Program-made: the position numbers and the translations under genes
Shown here: positions 1-7,126 of the stretch, in pieces
Layout: the number at the start of each line of letters is the position of its first letter
Numbering within the stretch: the stretch's first letter is position 1
Notes under the pieces: generated by a model
The model's input: the letters and a program-made list of their open reading frames with translations, nothing else
Databases searched by the model: none
What the model was told of the DNA's origin: nothing
Assembly (NCBI GenBank): GCA_947178015.1
Contig: CAMWWW010000015.1
Location: 1-14,799 of the forward strand
Reading direction: 5' to 3'
DNA length: 14,799 nt
DNA from: an uncultured Clostridia bacterium
GTDB lineage: Bacteria; Bacillota; Clostridia; Lachnospirales; Lachnospiraceae

Positions 1-2
1 TA

Positions 3-146
3 AGCGAGAGCGGGGTGACGGAGGAAATAGCTGCGCTGGCTATGCGGACCATTTTTAAAAATGATGATATAAACCACCGTATTCCTATCTATGTAGGCAA
101 GCCAGATAACGCATATATTTACTGTTTTTTTTGTTTCTCTCTATAG
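3..146 (+). CDS. possible 3' end of an unidentified plus-strand gene (partial)
   Basis: The frame is open from the left edge to a TAG at 144-146, giving 47 codons with no start inside the window. The peptide reads SESGVTEEIAALAMRT... and continues with IPIYVGKPDNAYIY, a balanced composition that looks protein-like; it ends in a Phe/Cys-rich tail where the frame runs into the T-rich 3' end of rlmN on the other strand. I do not recognise the family. If real, it converges on rlmN and overlaps it by 28 nt. A stop-free run of this length can occur by chance, and one minus-strand frame here is also open but has no ATG, so this remains tentative. Confidence 0.3.
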   Translation, partial: SESGVTEEIAALAMRTIFKNDDINHRIPIYVGKPDNAYIYCFFCFSL

Positions 147-1174
147 CTTCTTCTAAGTTGTCCACAGGCACCATCAATATCTCTGCCCATTTCCCTTCTT
201 ATCGTAACATTTATCCCGCACTTCTCAAGCTTATTTTGAAATTTAAGAATTTCTTTCTTTTGGGATTCTTTATAATTTCTCTCTTTTATGGGATTTACTG
301 GTATTAAATTGACATGGCAATTCATATGTGCAATCCGCCCTGCAAGCTCCTTGGCTGCCTCCTCGCTGTCATTCACCCCGCTGACTAAGCTGTACTCAAA
401 AGTAATTCGCCTTCCTGTCTGAGCAAAATAATACTGGCAGGCATCCAGCACCTCGTCCATTTGATATGCATTGGCAACTGGCATCAACGTTTTCCGAATC
501 TCGTCATTGGGCGCGTGCAGGGACAATGCCAGCGTGATGGGAAGCCCCTCTTCTGCCAATCTTTTTATCTGCGGCACTAGACCACAGGTCGAGACCGTAA
601 TATTCCTCTGACTAATATGGAGCCCGTCTTTATCTGAGATCATATGGATAAATTTTACGAGATTTTCATAATTATCCATTGGCTCCCCGCTACCCATCAC
701 GACGATATGAGAAACGCGCTCTCCTGTAAGTTTTTGAATTTGATAGATTTGATCCAAGAGCTCTGCGGGTGTCAGATTTCGCTCTAGCCCGTCAATGGTG
801 GAAGCACAGAACCGGCATCCCATCCGGCATCCAACCTGAGAGGAGATGCAGACGGAATTTCCATGACGATATTTCATCAGCACACTCTCAATGATATGCC
901 CGTCATGCAGCTCAAACAGATACTTCTTTGTGCCGTCAAGCCTTGACTCCTGAACCTGAACCTGTTTTAAGGAATCCACTCGATATACCTGTGATAGCCT
1001 CTCTCGAAGCTCCTTCGAAAGATTGGTCATCTCGTCAAAGCTCTCTGCCTGTTTCTGGTGCAGCCAGCCATAGATCTGCCCTGCGCGAAATGCCTTATCT
1101 CCCATAGCCAAAAGCGCTGCCTCAAGCTCCTTTTTTGTATAGGATTTGATGTCCTTCTTCTTTCCATTTTCCAT
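119..1174 (-). CDS. rlmN: RlmN, dual-specificity 23S rRNA (A2503)/tRNA (A37) C2-methyltransferase
   Basis: Radical SAM enzyme that methylates C2 of A2503 in 23S rRNA and of A37 in some tRNAs, in the cytoplasm. The 351-residue product carries the cluster motif C116-x3-C120-x2-C123. It also has both catalytic cysteines of the family: C109, seven residues before the cluster, and C337 in the C-terminal GACGQL segment. A GSGEP stretch (161-165) occupies the usual GxGEP position of the SAM site. The frame is open upstream to 1264, but that extension lies inside rsmB and is not RlmN-like. The ATG at 1174, giving MENGKKKDIKSYTKKEL, fits the family length and leaves 7 nt after the rsmB stop. It is the last visible gene of the minus-strand cluster. 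Confidence 0.97.
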   Translation of the reverse strand: MENGKKKDIKSYTKKELEAALLAMGDKAFRAGQIYGWLHQKQAESFDEMTNLSKELRERLSQVYRVDSLKQVQVQESRLDGTKKYLFELHDGHIIESVLMKYRHGNSVCISSQVGCRMGCRFCASTIDGLERNLTPAELLDQIYQIQKLTGERVSHIVVMGSGEPMDNYENLVKFIHMISDKDGLHISQRNITVSTCGLVPQIKRLAEEGLPITLALSLHAPNDEIRKTLMPVANAYQMDEVLDACQYYFAQTGRRITFEYSLVSGVNDSEEAAKELAGRIAHMNCHVNLIPVNPIKERNYKESQKKEILKFQNKLEKCGINVTIRREMGRDIDGACGQLRRSYREKQKKQ

Positions 1175-1181
1175 ATCAGCA

Positions 1182-2558
1182 CTACTTTCTTCTAAGCCTT
1201 GCCAAAAAGAACCCATCGCAGGGATTGACACCCGGCAGGAACGTGATGCTGCCTTTTGCGGCATCCTTTTTTTGTTCTTCCGTCATACTGCTTTTCAATT
1301 CCTCAGGAAGATACCCAAGAAGACTTTCTGTCTCAAAAGGCAAGTTTGCAAGCATCCACGCCACATTCTCTTGATTCTCTCCCGGATTGATTGTGCAGGT
1401 ACTGTATATTAGGCAGCCGCCCGGCTTTACATAGCGGCTGACTGTCGCTAACAGCTTTCTTTGCAGGACGGCAAGCTCCTCCAGATCCTTTTTGGTAATT
1501 CTGTATTTTAGATCATTTTTCTTTCCTATCACACCAAGCCCAGAACATGGAAGATCCGCAAGCACCACATCGGCTCTCTGCTCCCATGTGCCGTCATACT
1601 CGGCTGCGTCCCAGAGACATGCTCGTACATTAGAAAGCCCCGTGCGGGCTATGTTTTCCTCAAGTAAACCTACCTTGTACTCGGTTAGATCCCTCGCCTC
1701 CACATAGCCTGTACCATGAAGTTTCTCCGCCGCATGAAGGCTTTTTCCTCCCGGAGCGGCGCACACATCCAGTATCTGGAAATCTGGTTTAATGCCTGCC
1801 GCCTCCGCAGCCATCATAGAGCTGATATCCTGAACGACAAGATACCCTTTTTCAAACACGGAAAGCCGTTCCAGATAATCATACCCTGACAACTCCAGCG
1901 CGTAGGAAGGCCATGTACACTCTTTTACCTCCACCTGCTCCTTTTTTAAAAGATGGATAATCTCCTCTTTAGAAGCTTTATCAAGGCAGCAGCGCACAGT
2001 GGTTTTTTTCTCTTCCAAGGACGCCTTAAGAAGCTTTTCTGTCAGCTCCTCCCCATAGATCTGCATCCATTCCTCCACCATCCACTTCGGCGTGGAATAG
2101 CGAACAGACAGGTCTGTTTGCTCTGGATCGGAGAGCTTTTCTATAAGCATCTCCTTCTCCCTTGCTATCGATCTTAATACACCGTTGACAAACCCCGTAA
2201 GAGTTCGAAATCCCTTCTTTTTGGCAAGGCGCACTGCCTCATTGCAGGCTGCGCTGTCTGGCACACTATCCATATAGAGAAGCTGATATGCCCCCATGCG
2301 CAAAATCATGCGTATCACAGGCTTCATACGCGCTGGGGGAACACTTGCACAGGCAGAGAGCACATAGTCTAGCGTGATAACTCTCTCCAATGTGCCTTCT
2401 GTCAGCCTTGTAAAAAAGGATCGTTCCCGTTTATCCAGATATTGGTATTTCTTCAGTGCTTTCGCTATCACCAGATGACTCAGCGTTCCTTCCTCCAAGA
2501 TAAGCAGCAACGCCTCCAAAGATATCTCCCGGACATCTGTTCTGCCCTTCTCAGTCAT
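1182..2558 (-). CDS. rsmB: RsmB, 16S rRNA (cytosine-967 C5)-methyltransferase
   Basis: Uses S-adenosylmethionine to methylate C967 of 16S rRNA. The 458-residue product has an N-terminal NusB-like RNA-binding helical domain (about 10-135) and a C-terminal Rossmann methyltransferase domain. Visible motifs are the SAM-binding DVCAAPGG (264-271), the catalytic DLPCSG with C338, and the second catalytic cysteine C388 in YSTCT. The frame extends to a TTG at 2573, but a GGAGG at 2567-2571 sits 8 nt before the ATG at 2558, so the ATG was chosen. It overlaps the upstream peptidase stop by 8 nt (ATGACTGA), which suggests translational coupling, and rlmN follows 7 nt later. Family assignment is firm. 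Confidence 0.96.
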   Translation of the reverse strand: MTEKGRTDVREISLEALLLILEEGTLSHLVIAKALKKYQYLDKRERSFFTRLTEGTLERVITLDYVLSACASVPPARMKPVIRMILRMGAYQLLYMDSVPDSAACNEAVRLAKKKGFRTLTGFVNGVLRSIAREKEMLIEKLSDPEQTDLSVRYSTPKWMVEEWMQIYGEELTEKLLKASLEEKKTTVRCCLDKASKEEIIHLLKKEQVEVKECTWPSYALELSGYDYLERLSVFEKGYLVVQDISSMMAAEAAGIKPDFQILDVCAAPGGKSLHAAEKLHGTGYVEARDLTEYKVGLLEENIARTGLSNVRACLWDAAEYDGTWEQRADVVLADLPCSGLGVIGKKNDLKYRITKKDLEELAVLQRKLLATVSRYVKPGGCLIYSTCTINPGENQENVAWMLANLPFETESLLGYLPEELKSSMTEEQKKDAAKGSITFLPGVNPCDGFFLARLRRK

Positions 2559-3249
2559 CACGCCTTCCTCCAAATAGGATCACCAGACGCAGAAGCTGTA
2601 ACAGCGTGGAAGCAGCTCCTGCCACATAGGTAAGCGCTGCGGCTTTTAATACGGTTCTTGCACTCTTCACTTCATCGGTATATAAAATTCCTGTGTCCTT
2701 TAAAAGCACCAACGCTCTGCTCGACGCGTTAAACTCAACCGGAAGTGTCACAAGCTGGAATAAAACAGCCAGTGAAAAAAGAATAATGCCAAGATGTATC
2801 AAAGTTGAATTGTATCCCAAAAATATTCCAATCAAAATCATGGGCCAAGACAGAGCAGAGCCAATATTTACCACCGGTACCATGTTTTTTCTTATGGTCA
2901 GCGGCGAATAATTTTTCGCGTGCTGCACGGCATGGCCACATTCGTGCGCCGCCACGCCAATCGCCGCCACGGAGCGCGCGCCATAGGTGGTATCCGACAG
3001 GCGCAGCACCTTGTTCGTCGGATCGTAATGATCCGTCAGATCGCCCGCCACATGCTCGATCCTTACATCATAAATACCAGAGTGTTGAAGAATCCTCTCC
3101 GCCGCCTCCGCCCCTGTCATACCACTCATCGCGCGCACCTTCGCATACTTTGCATAAGTCGATTTCAGTCTTGCAGACGCGATAAGGCAGATCACAGCTC
3201 CCACAATAATCAATAAATACGTTGCATCAAATCCAAAATAGTACGGCAT
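2551..3249 (-). CDS. YugP-type membrane zinc metallopeptidase (neutral zinc metallopeptidase 2 family)
   Basis: A 232-residue predicted integral membrane metalloprotease of the family that includes Bacillus subtilis YugP. The zinc site is AAHECGHAVQH, with HExxH at 102-106 (H102, E103, H106); E172 in VEFNASSRAL is the likely third ligand. Hydrophobic segments fall at about 9-26, 130-147, 150-170 and 203-226, so the catalytic motif sits between the first and second. An AAGGAGG site lies a few bases before the ATG. It follows fmt by 27 nt and overlaps rsmB by 8 nt. This position between fmt and rsmB recurs in Lachnospiraceae to my knowledge. The substrate is unknown; its placement beside translation genes does not reveal it. 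Confidence 0.9.
   Translation of the reverse strand: MPYYFGFDATYLLIIVGAVICLIASARLKSTYAKYAKVRAMSGMTGAEAAERILQHSGIYDVRIEHVAGDLTDHYDPTNKVLRLSDTTYGARSVAAIGVAAHECGHAVQHAKNYSPLTIRKNMVPVVNIGSALSWPMILIGIFLGYNSTLIHLGIILFSLAVLFQLVTLPVEFNASSRALVLLKDTGILYTDEVKSARTVLKAAALTYVAGAASTLLQLLRLVILFGGRRDD
2567..2571 (-). promoter_or_regulatory. ribosome binding site that fixes the rsmB start
   Basis: The minus strand reads GGAGG followed by eight bases and ATG. It lies inside the last codons of the zinc peptidase gene and downstream of the alternative TTG at 2573, so it supports the internal ATG at 2558 as the rsmB start. Confidence 0.8.
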
Positions 3250-3276
3250 AGCAGCCTCCTTTCCTGTATCGAACCA

Positions 3277-4206
3277 TTAGCTCAGACACATACCTTTCTC
3301 AAGCGGATAACCGCGCAGGAAGGCAGACACCTCCATCCTCTTTTTCCCCTCTAGCTGTACCTCTGTCAAGGACAAGGTTCCCTGTCCTGTCTTTACCAAA
3401 AGTCTGTCAGATGATAGCTCCACAATCTCTCCAAAAGCTCCACTATATTCTTTGTCAAGCACATCCGCTGCCCACAGCTTTAATGTTTTTCCATTGACAT
3501 GAGTATATGCACTTGGCCATGAATTTAAACCGCGGATCAGGCGCTCAATCTGCACCGCCGGCATGGAGAAATCAATATGGCCCTGCTCTTTCTCAAGCAT
3601 CTTCGCATAACATGCGTCCTCCTCCTTCTGAGGCGTGCGCACTGCAGTTCCCTTCTCAAGCTCCAAAAGCACATCCAGCACCAACTGTCCGCCTAGCACA
3701 CAAAGCTTGTCGTGCAGGCTGTCTCCTGTCTCTTTTTCGTCCAGTTCCACCTCCACCTTTTTTAACATATCCCCAGTATCCATTCCCTTTTTCATGAACA
3801 TCGCCGTTACACCGCTTTTTTTCTCTCCATTTATCACGGCATACTGAATCGGTGCGGCTCCTCTGTACTTTGGCAGCAGTGAGGCATGTACATTGATGCA
3901 GCCGTAGACCGGCAAATCTAAGATCGCTTCTGGTAGAAACTGTCCAAAAGCTGCTACAATAATGGCATCTGGCTTACAATCGGCAAGGATTTTTATAAAC
4001 GCCTCATCCCGCACCTTCACAGGCTGAAAAACAGGAATCCCCGCCTTCTGTGCCGCCAGCTTTACCGGGGGAGACTGAAGCTCTTTCCCTCTTCCCTTTG
4101 GTTTATCCGGCTGCGTAACAACCGCTGCCACTTCATGTTCCGAGGCAAGCAATGCCTGTAAGGTCGGCACCGCAAAATCCGGTGTACCCATAAAAACTAA
4201 TCTCAT
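3277..4206 (-). CDS. fmt: methionyl-tRNA formyltransferase
   Basis: Transfers a formyl group from 10-formyl-tetrahydrofolate to Met-tRNA(fMet) for translation initiation. The 309-residue length is typical. The N-terminal Rossmann domain starts MRLVFMGTPDFAVP and carries the GRGKELQSPPVK loop (38-49). The catalytic triad is visible as N105 and H107 in INVHASLLP and D143 in MDTGD, with the folate-site segment LPKYRGAAPIQ (111-121). A C-terminal OB-like domain starts near 205 (GLNSWPSAY). A strong AAGGAGG lies 7 nt before the ATG. It is separated from def, which removes the formyl group later, by a 94-nt gap, the longest in the cluster; the next gene follows after 27 nt. Confidence 0.97.
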   Translation of the reverse strand: MRLVFMGTPDFAVPTLQALLASEHEVAAVVTQPDKPKGRGKELQSPPVKLAAQKAGIPVFQPVKVRDEAFIKILADCKPDAIIVAAFGQFLPEAILDLPVYGCINVHASLLPKYRGAAPIQYAVINGEKKSGVTAMFMKKGMDTGDMLKKVEVELDEKETGDSLHDKLCVLGGQLVLDVLLELEKGTAVRTPQKEEDACYAKMLEKEQGHIDFSMPAVQIERLIRGLNSWPSAYTHVNGKTLKLWAADVLDKEYSGAFGEIVELSSDRLLVKTGQGTLSLTEVQLEGKKRMEVSAFLRGYPLEKGMCLS

Positions 4207-4300
4207 TCTAATCCTCCTTTCTGTGCTGCTTTTTGCGCATCAAACATTTTTTTGACCGGCGGCGCGCAGACACAATGCCAATTTTCTATTCAAAAGCTTT

Positions 4301-4789
4301 CTATTCCTCTGTCTGATAGGTTTCGTAATATTCCTCTGTATCCATAACAGGACTCTCCGCCTTGTCGGTGTAGAGCACTCCATCCAGATGATCGCACTCA
4401 TGGCAGATCGCCCTCGCCAAAAGCTCTGTGCCCTCCAATTCATATTCCTTTCCATCGCGCCCTATAGCTTTGGCTTTCACATAATTTGGACGCGTGACGG
4501 TCGCCGTCTTGCCGGGCAGACTTAGACAGCCCTCTCCTCCTGTCTGACTGCCATCCGTCTCAAGAATCACTGGATTTATCAGGACATAAGGCCCTTCGCC
4601 CACATCAATCACAACCACTCTTTTTAGGATTCCCACCTGAGGCGCCGCTAGTCCCACACCGTTCGCCTCATACATCGTTTCTAACATATCATCGATTAGT
4701 GTAGCAAGCTTCGGCGTTATTTCTGTGACTTCTCTACACCTCTTCCGCAAAATTTCATCTTCCTCTGTCCTAATGTTTCGAATCGCCAT
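4301..4789 (-). CDS. def: peptide deformylase (type 1)
   Basis: Metalloenzyme that removes the N-formyl group from nascent proteins. The 162-residue product has all three family motifs: GVGLAAPQ (44-51), EGCLSLP with the metal ligand C88, and HECDHLDG with H130, catalytic E131 and H134. The EGCLS form of motif 2 and the short length fit a bacterial deformylase. The C-terminal tail (about 143-162) is acidic and tyrosine-rich. It lies 31 nt after priA and ahead of fmt, a common pairing of formylation and deformylation genes. The Shine-Dalgarno before the ATG at 4789 is weak (GGGTGGA), so part of its translation may depend on upstream ribosomes. Confidence 0.96.
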   Translation of the reverse strand: MAIRNIRTEEDEILRKRCREVTEITPKLATLIDDMLETMYEANGVGLAAPQVGILKRVVVIDVGEGPYVLINPVILETDGSQTGGEGCLSLPGKTATVTRPNYVKAKAIGRDGKEYELEGTELLARAICHECDHLDGVLYTDKAESPVMDTEEYYETYQTEE

Positions 4790-4820
4790 ATCTATCCACC
4801 CATTCCTTTCCTGTAATCTG

Positions 4821-7091
4821 TTAATAGTTAATCATAGGATTAAAGTCGAACTGTACCATACAGTCCCCTTTTTCCTGCCCATTTTCCTTTAAAAGAAACC
4901 TCTCCATCCGCTGTTTTGCCTCCGATAACAGCTCTCCGTCCGCCGCTTCTTTATAATAGAGCACATAGCGGTAGATATCCTTAATTCTGGAAATCCCTGC
5001 CTTTGTCGGTCCCAGCATCTCCAAGCCGTTCTCTGTTAAATCTGCCGTCAGCGCCGCGAGCTTATCCGAAAGCTGCGCCGCCTTCTCTTCCTCCTGCGAT
5101 GCCACCAAGACGGCGAGAAGCTGACCACATGGCGGATACTTCATCAATTGCCTATACAGAAGCTCCTGCTCATAAAATCCCTTGTAATCCTGCTTCGCTG
5201 CCTCAACAATGCTATAATGCTCTGGATTATAGGTCTGGATCACCACCTCGCCCGGCGCGTCTCCCCTTCCAGCTCGCCCAGCCGCCTGTGTCAAAAGCTC
5301 AAAGGTCTTTTCGCTGGACCGATAATCTGCGCCAAACAGCGATAGATCCGCCGCCACAACACCCACGAGCGTCACGTTGGGAAAGTCATGCCCCTTCACT
5401 ATCATCTGCGTCCCAATCAAGATATCTGCCTCTCCTCTGGCAAATGCTGACAAAATCTCCTCATAGGAATCCTTCGTCCTCGTTGTATCCATATCCATGC
5501 GAAGCAGCGCCGCCTGAGGAAATTCCTTTTTCACCGCTTCCTCAAGGCGCTGCGTGCCGGTTCCAAACACACCAATATAAGGCGAGCCACATGTAGGGCA
5601 TGTCTTTGGAAGCGGAATCTGATATCCACAATAATGACACCGAAGACTTTCGTTGCATGGAAACTCGCCGCGAAAACCTGTATTGCGGCGATTTCCCTCT
5701 CTATGTGCAGTCAGCCCCACATCACAGTGCGGGCAGCGCATTGCCTCCCCGCAGGAACGGCAGGAGACGAATCCCCCATATCCTCTTCGATTTAAAAACA
5801 GCATAATCTGCTCTTTTCTTTCCAGCCGCTCCTCCATCTTTTTCCGAAGGCTGCGGCTAAACATCGTGCGGTTCCCCTGCTTTAGCTCTTCCCTCAGATC
5901 CACCACCTCAACCTCCGGCAGCTTTCTTATCCCAACTCTCTCTGACAGCTCATACAACCGATATTCTCCTGCAAGTGCTTTATAATAAGACTCCACAGAC
6001 GGCGTCGCCGATCCCAGCACCAGCGCGGCATCGGTCAATCTTGCAAGCTCCTCGGCCGTCTCTCTCGCATGATACTTCGGCACATTCTCACTTTTGTAGC
6101 TGCCCTCGTGCTCCTCATCAATAACAATCAGACCCAGATGCTTAAAGGGTGTAAAAAGTGCCGACCGAGGCCCAATGATAATATCAATTTCCCCCCGCTC
6201 TGCACGTGCAAGCTGATCGCTCCGCTCTCCCATGGACATGCGGGAATTAATAATGGAAGCCCGCTCCCCAAAATGCTCATAAAATCTCTGCATAGTCTGA
6301 AAAGTTAAGGCAATCTCAGGAATTAGCACAATCGCCTGCTTTTTCTGAAGTATTATGCCATCTATCAGCTTCATGTACACTTCTGTTTTTCCGCTGCCCG
6401 TCACCCCCAAGATCAGGCTCGTCGTCCTGTCGCCTTTTTTGTATCGCCATAAAAAATCATCTGCAATTCTCTGCTGCTGCGCCGTCAGAACGATCTCCCT
6501 TTTCTCCCTCTCCTTCTGATAGACGGCAGGATTTCGGTAGACCTGCTCAGACACTAGCCGTATAATCTGCAATTCCTGCATCTGTTTAATGACAGCGGGC
6601 GATATGCCAAAGTCCTTGGTTGCCTCCTCAAATGACAGCGCCTCCCGATCTTTCACTATCGAAAACAATCGCTCCTTCGCAGGGCTTTTTCTTCCAAGCC
6701 CCGCCATGCGCTCTTCCATATCTGACATGGGAAGTATCCACTTCTTTTCCTTGCCCTTTATGGTTTTTTTAATGGGGATCACCGTTTTTAGCGCCTGATT
6801 CATAGTAGAGCCATATACAGAACGCATCCATGCAGCAAGACGAATAAAGATCTCATCCACCCTCCTGCTGTTCTCCATCACTCTGCTGATCCTCTTAAGC
6901 TTTTCCTCCGGGTAATCCGCATATTCTGAAAATCCCACAACATATCCGCTGATTTTCCGATTTCCCGCCCCAAAAGGAATCTCCACGCGGCTCCCAATCG
7001 TAAGCCTGCCTTCTAGTTCCTTCGGTATGCGGTACTGAAAGATACGATCCAGCTTCTCATAAGATATGTCCACAATAATATCCGCATACAT
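4821..7091 (-). CDS. priA: PriA, primosomal replication-restart DNA helicase
   Basis: Superfamily 2 3'-5' helicase that recognises stalled forks and reloads the replisome. The 756-residue product starts with the 3'-DNA-binding domain (about 1-105) and a winged-helix linker, followed by Walker A GVTGSGKTE (229-237), DEEH (325-328), GSATPS (360-365), and late helicase motifs KGHDFPNV and QAAGRAGRGD. The zinc domain holds four CxxC pairs: C444/C447, C453/C456, C485/C488 and C498/C501. Between the second and third pair, the segment after H463 is about 14 residues longer than I expect for the family and includes an extra cysteine, C479. This matches an inverted repeat in the DNA. All helicase and zinc residues remain, so the enzyme is probably active. 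GGAGGGG precedes the ATG; murF ends 35 nt upstream. Confidence 0.96.
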   Translation of the reverse strand: MYADIIVDISYEKLDRIFQYRIPKELEGRLTIGSRVEIPFGAGNRKISGYVVGFSEYADYPEEKLKRISRVMENSRRVDEIFIRLAAWMRSVYGSTMNQALKTVIPIKKTIKGKEKKWILPMSDMEERMAGLGRKSPAKERLFSIVKDREALSFEEATKDFGISPAVIKQMQELQIIRLVSEQVYRNPAVYQKEREKREIVLTAQQQRIADDFLWRYKKGDRTTSLILGVTGSGKTEVYMKLIDGIILQKKQAIVLIPEIALTFQTMQRFYEHFGERASIINSRMSMGERSDQLARAERGEIDIIIGPRSALFTPFKHLGLIVIDEEHEGSYKSENVPKYHARETAEELARLTDAALVLGSATPSVESYYKALAGEYRLYELSERVGIRKLPEVEVVDLREELKQGNRTMFSRSLRKKMEERLERKEQIMLFLNRRGYGGFVSCRSCGEAMRCPHCDVGLTAHREGNRRNTGFRGEFPCNESLRCHYCGYQIPLPKTCPTCGSPYIGVFGTGTQRLEEAVKKEFPQAALLRMDMDTTRTKDSYEEILSAFARGEADILIGTQMIVKGHDFPNVTLVGVVAADLSLFGADYRSSEKTFELLTQAAGRAGRGDAPGEVVIQTYNPEHYSIVEAAKQDYKGFYEQELLYRQLMKYPPCGQLLAVLVASQEEEKAAQLSDKLAALTADLTENGLEMLGPTKAGISRIKDIYRYVLYYKEAADGELLSEAKQRMERFLLKENGQEKGDCMVQFDFNPMINY
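5659..5696. repeat. inverted repeat inside priA, candidate in-frame palindromic insertion
   Basis: Plus strand: GGAAA, one bulged C, TCGCCGC, a 13-nt loop, then GCGGCGATTTCC. Removing the bulged C makes two perfect complementary 12-nt arms. Shorter flanking arms (TGCAT near 5654 and ATGTGCA near 5704) could extend the structure. It lies within the segment encoding the extra residues between the PriA zinc clusters, after H463. If residues 469-482 are removed, the protein reads HREGNRLRCHYCGY, which resembles a normal PriA linker. This suggests an insertion of about 42 nt in frame. I found no second copy in this window. Confidence 0.65.
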
Positions 7092-7126
7092 AAACGTAGA
7101 ACCCCTCCAAAACAGACCTCACCATA

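Noticed and set aside
84..94. CCTATCTATGT, also present inverted at 14593-14603, as possible terminal inverted repeats of a large element
   Set aside because: Many 11-nt matches are expected by chance in 14.8 kb, the match does not extend, and the genes between are core housekeeping genes.
205..390. Compositional oddity: the long acidic, proline-rich linker of FtsK (residues about 205-390) as a possible foreign domain
   Set aside because: These are residue numbers of the ftsK product. Variable, charged linkers between membrane and motor domains are normal in FtsK/SpoIIIE proteins.
1175..1264. Longer reading frame for rlmN (381 residues, starting at 1264)
   Set aside because: The extra 30 residues lie inside rsmB, do not resemble RlmN, and the ATG at 1174 gives the usual length directly after the rsmB stop.
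2559..2573. TTG start for rsmB at 2573
   Set aside because: The GGAGG that serves the ATG at 2558 lies in this stretch, so the ATG is the better start.
4240..4455. 71-residue minus-strand frame reaching past the def stop
   Set aside because: It overlaps def in another frame, is arginine/tryptophan-rich and matches no family; it is an out-of-frame shadow, not a frameshifted extension of def.
5003..5596. 197-codon plus-strand open frame inside priA
   Set aside because: It is antisense to a clear PriA, very proline/serine-rich, lacks a ribosome binding site and resembles no protein; it reflects priA codon bias.
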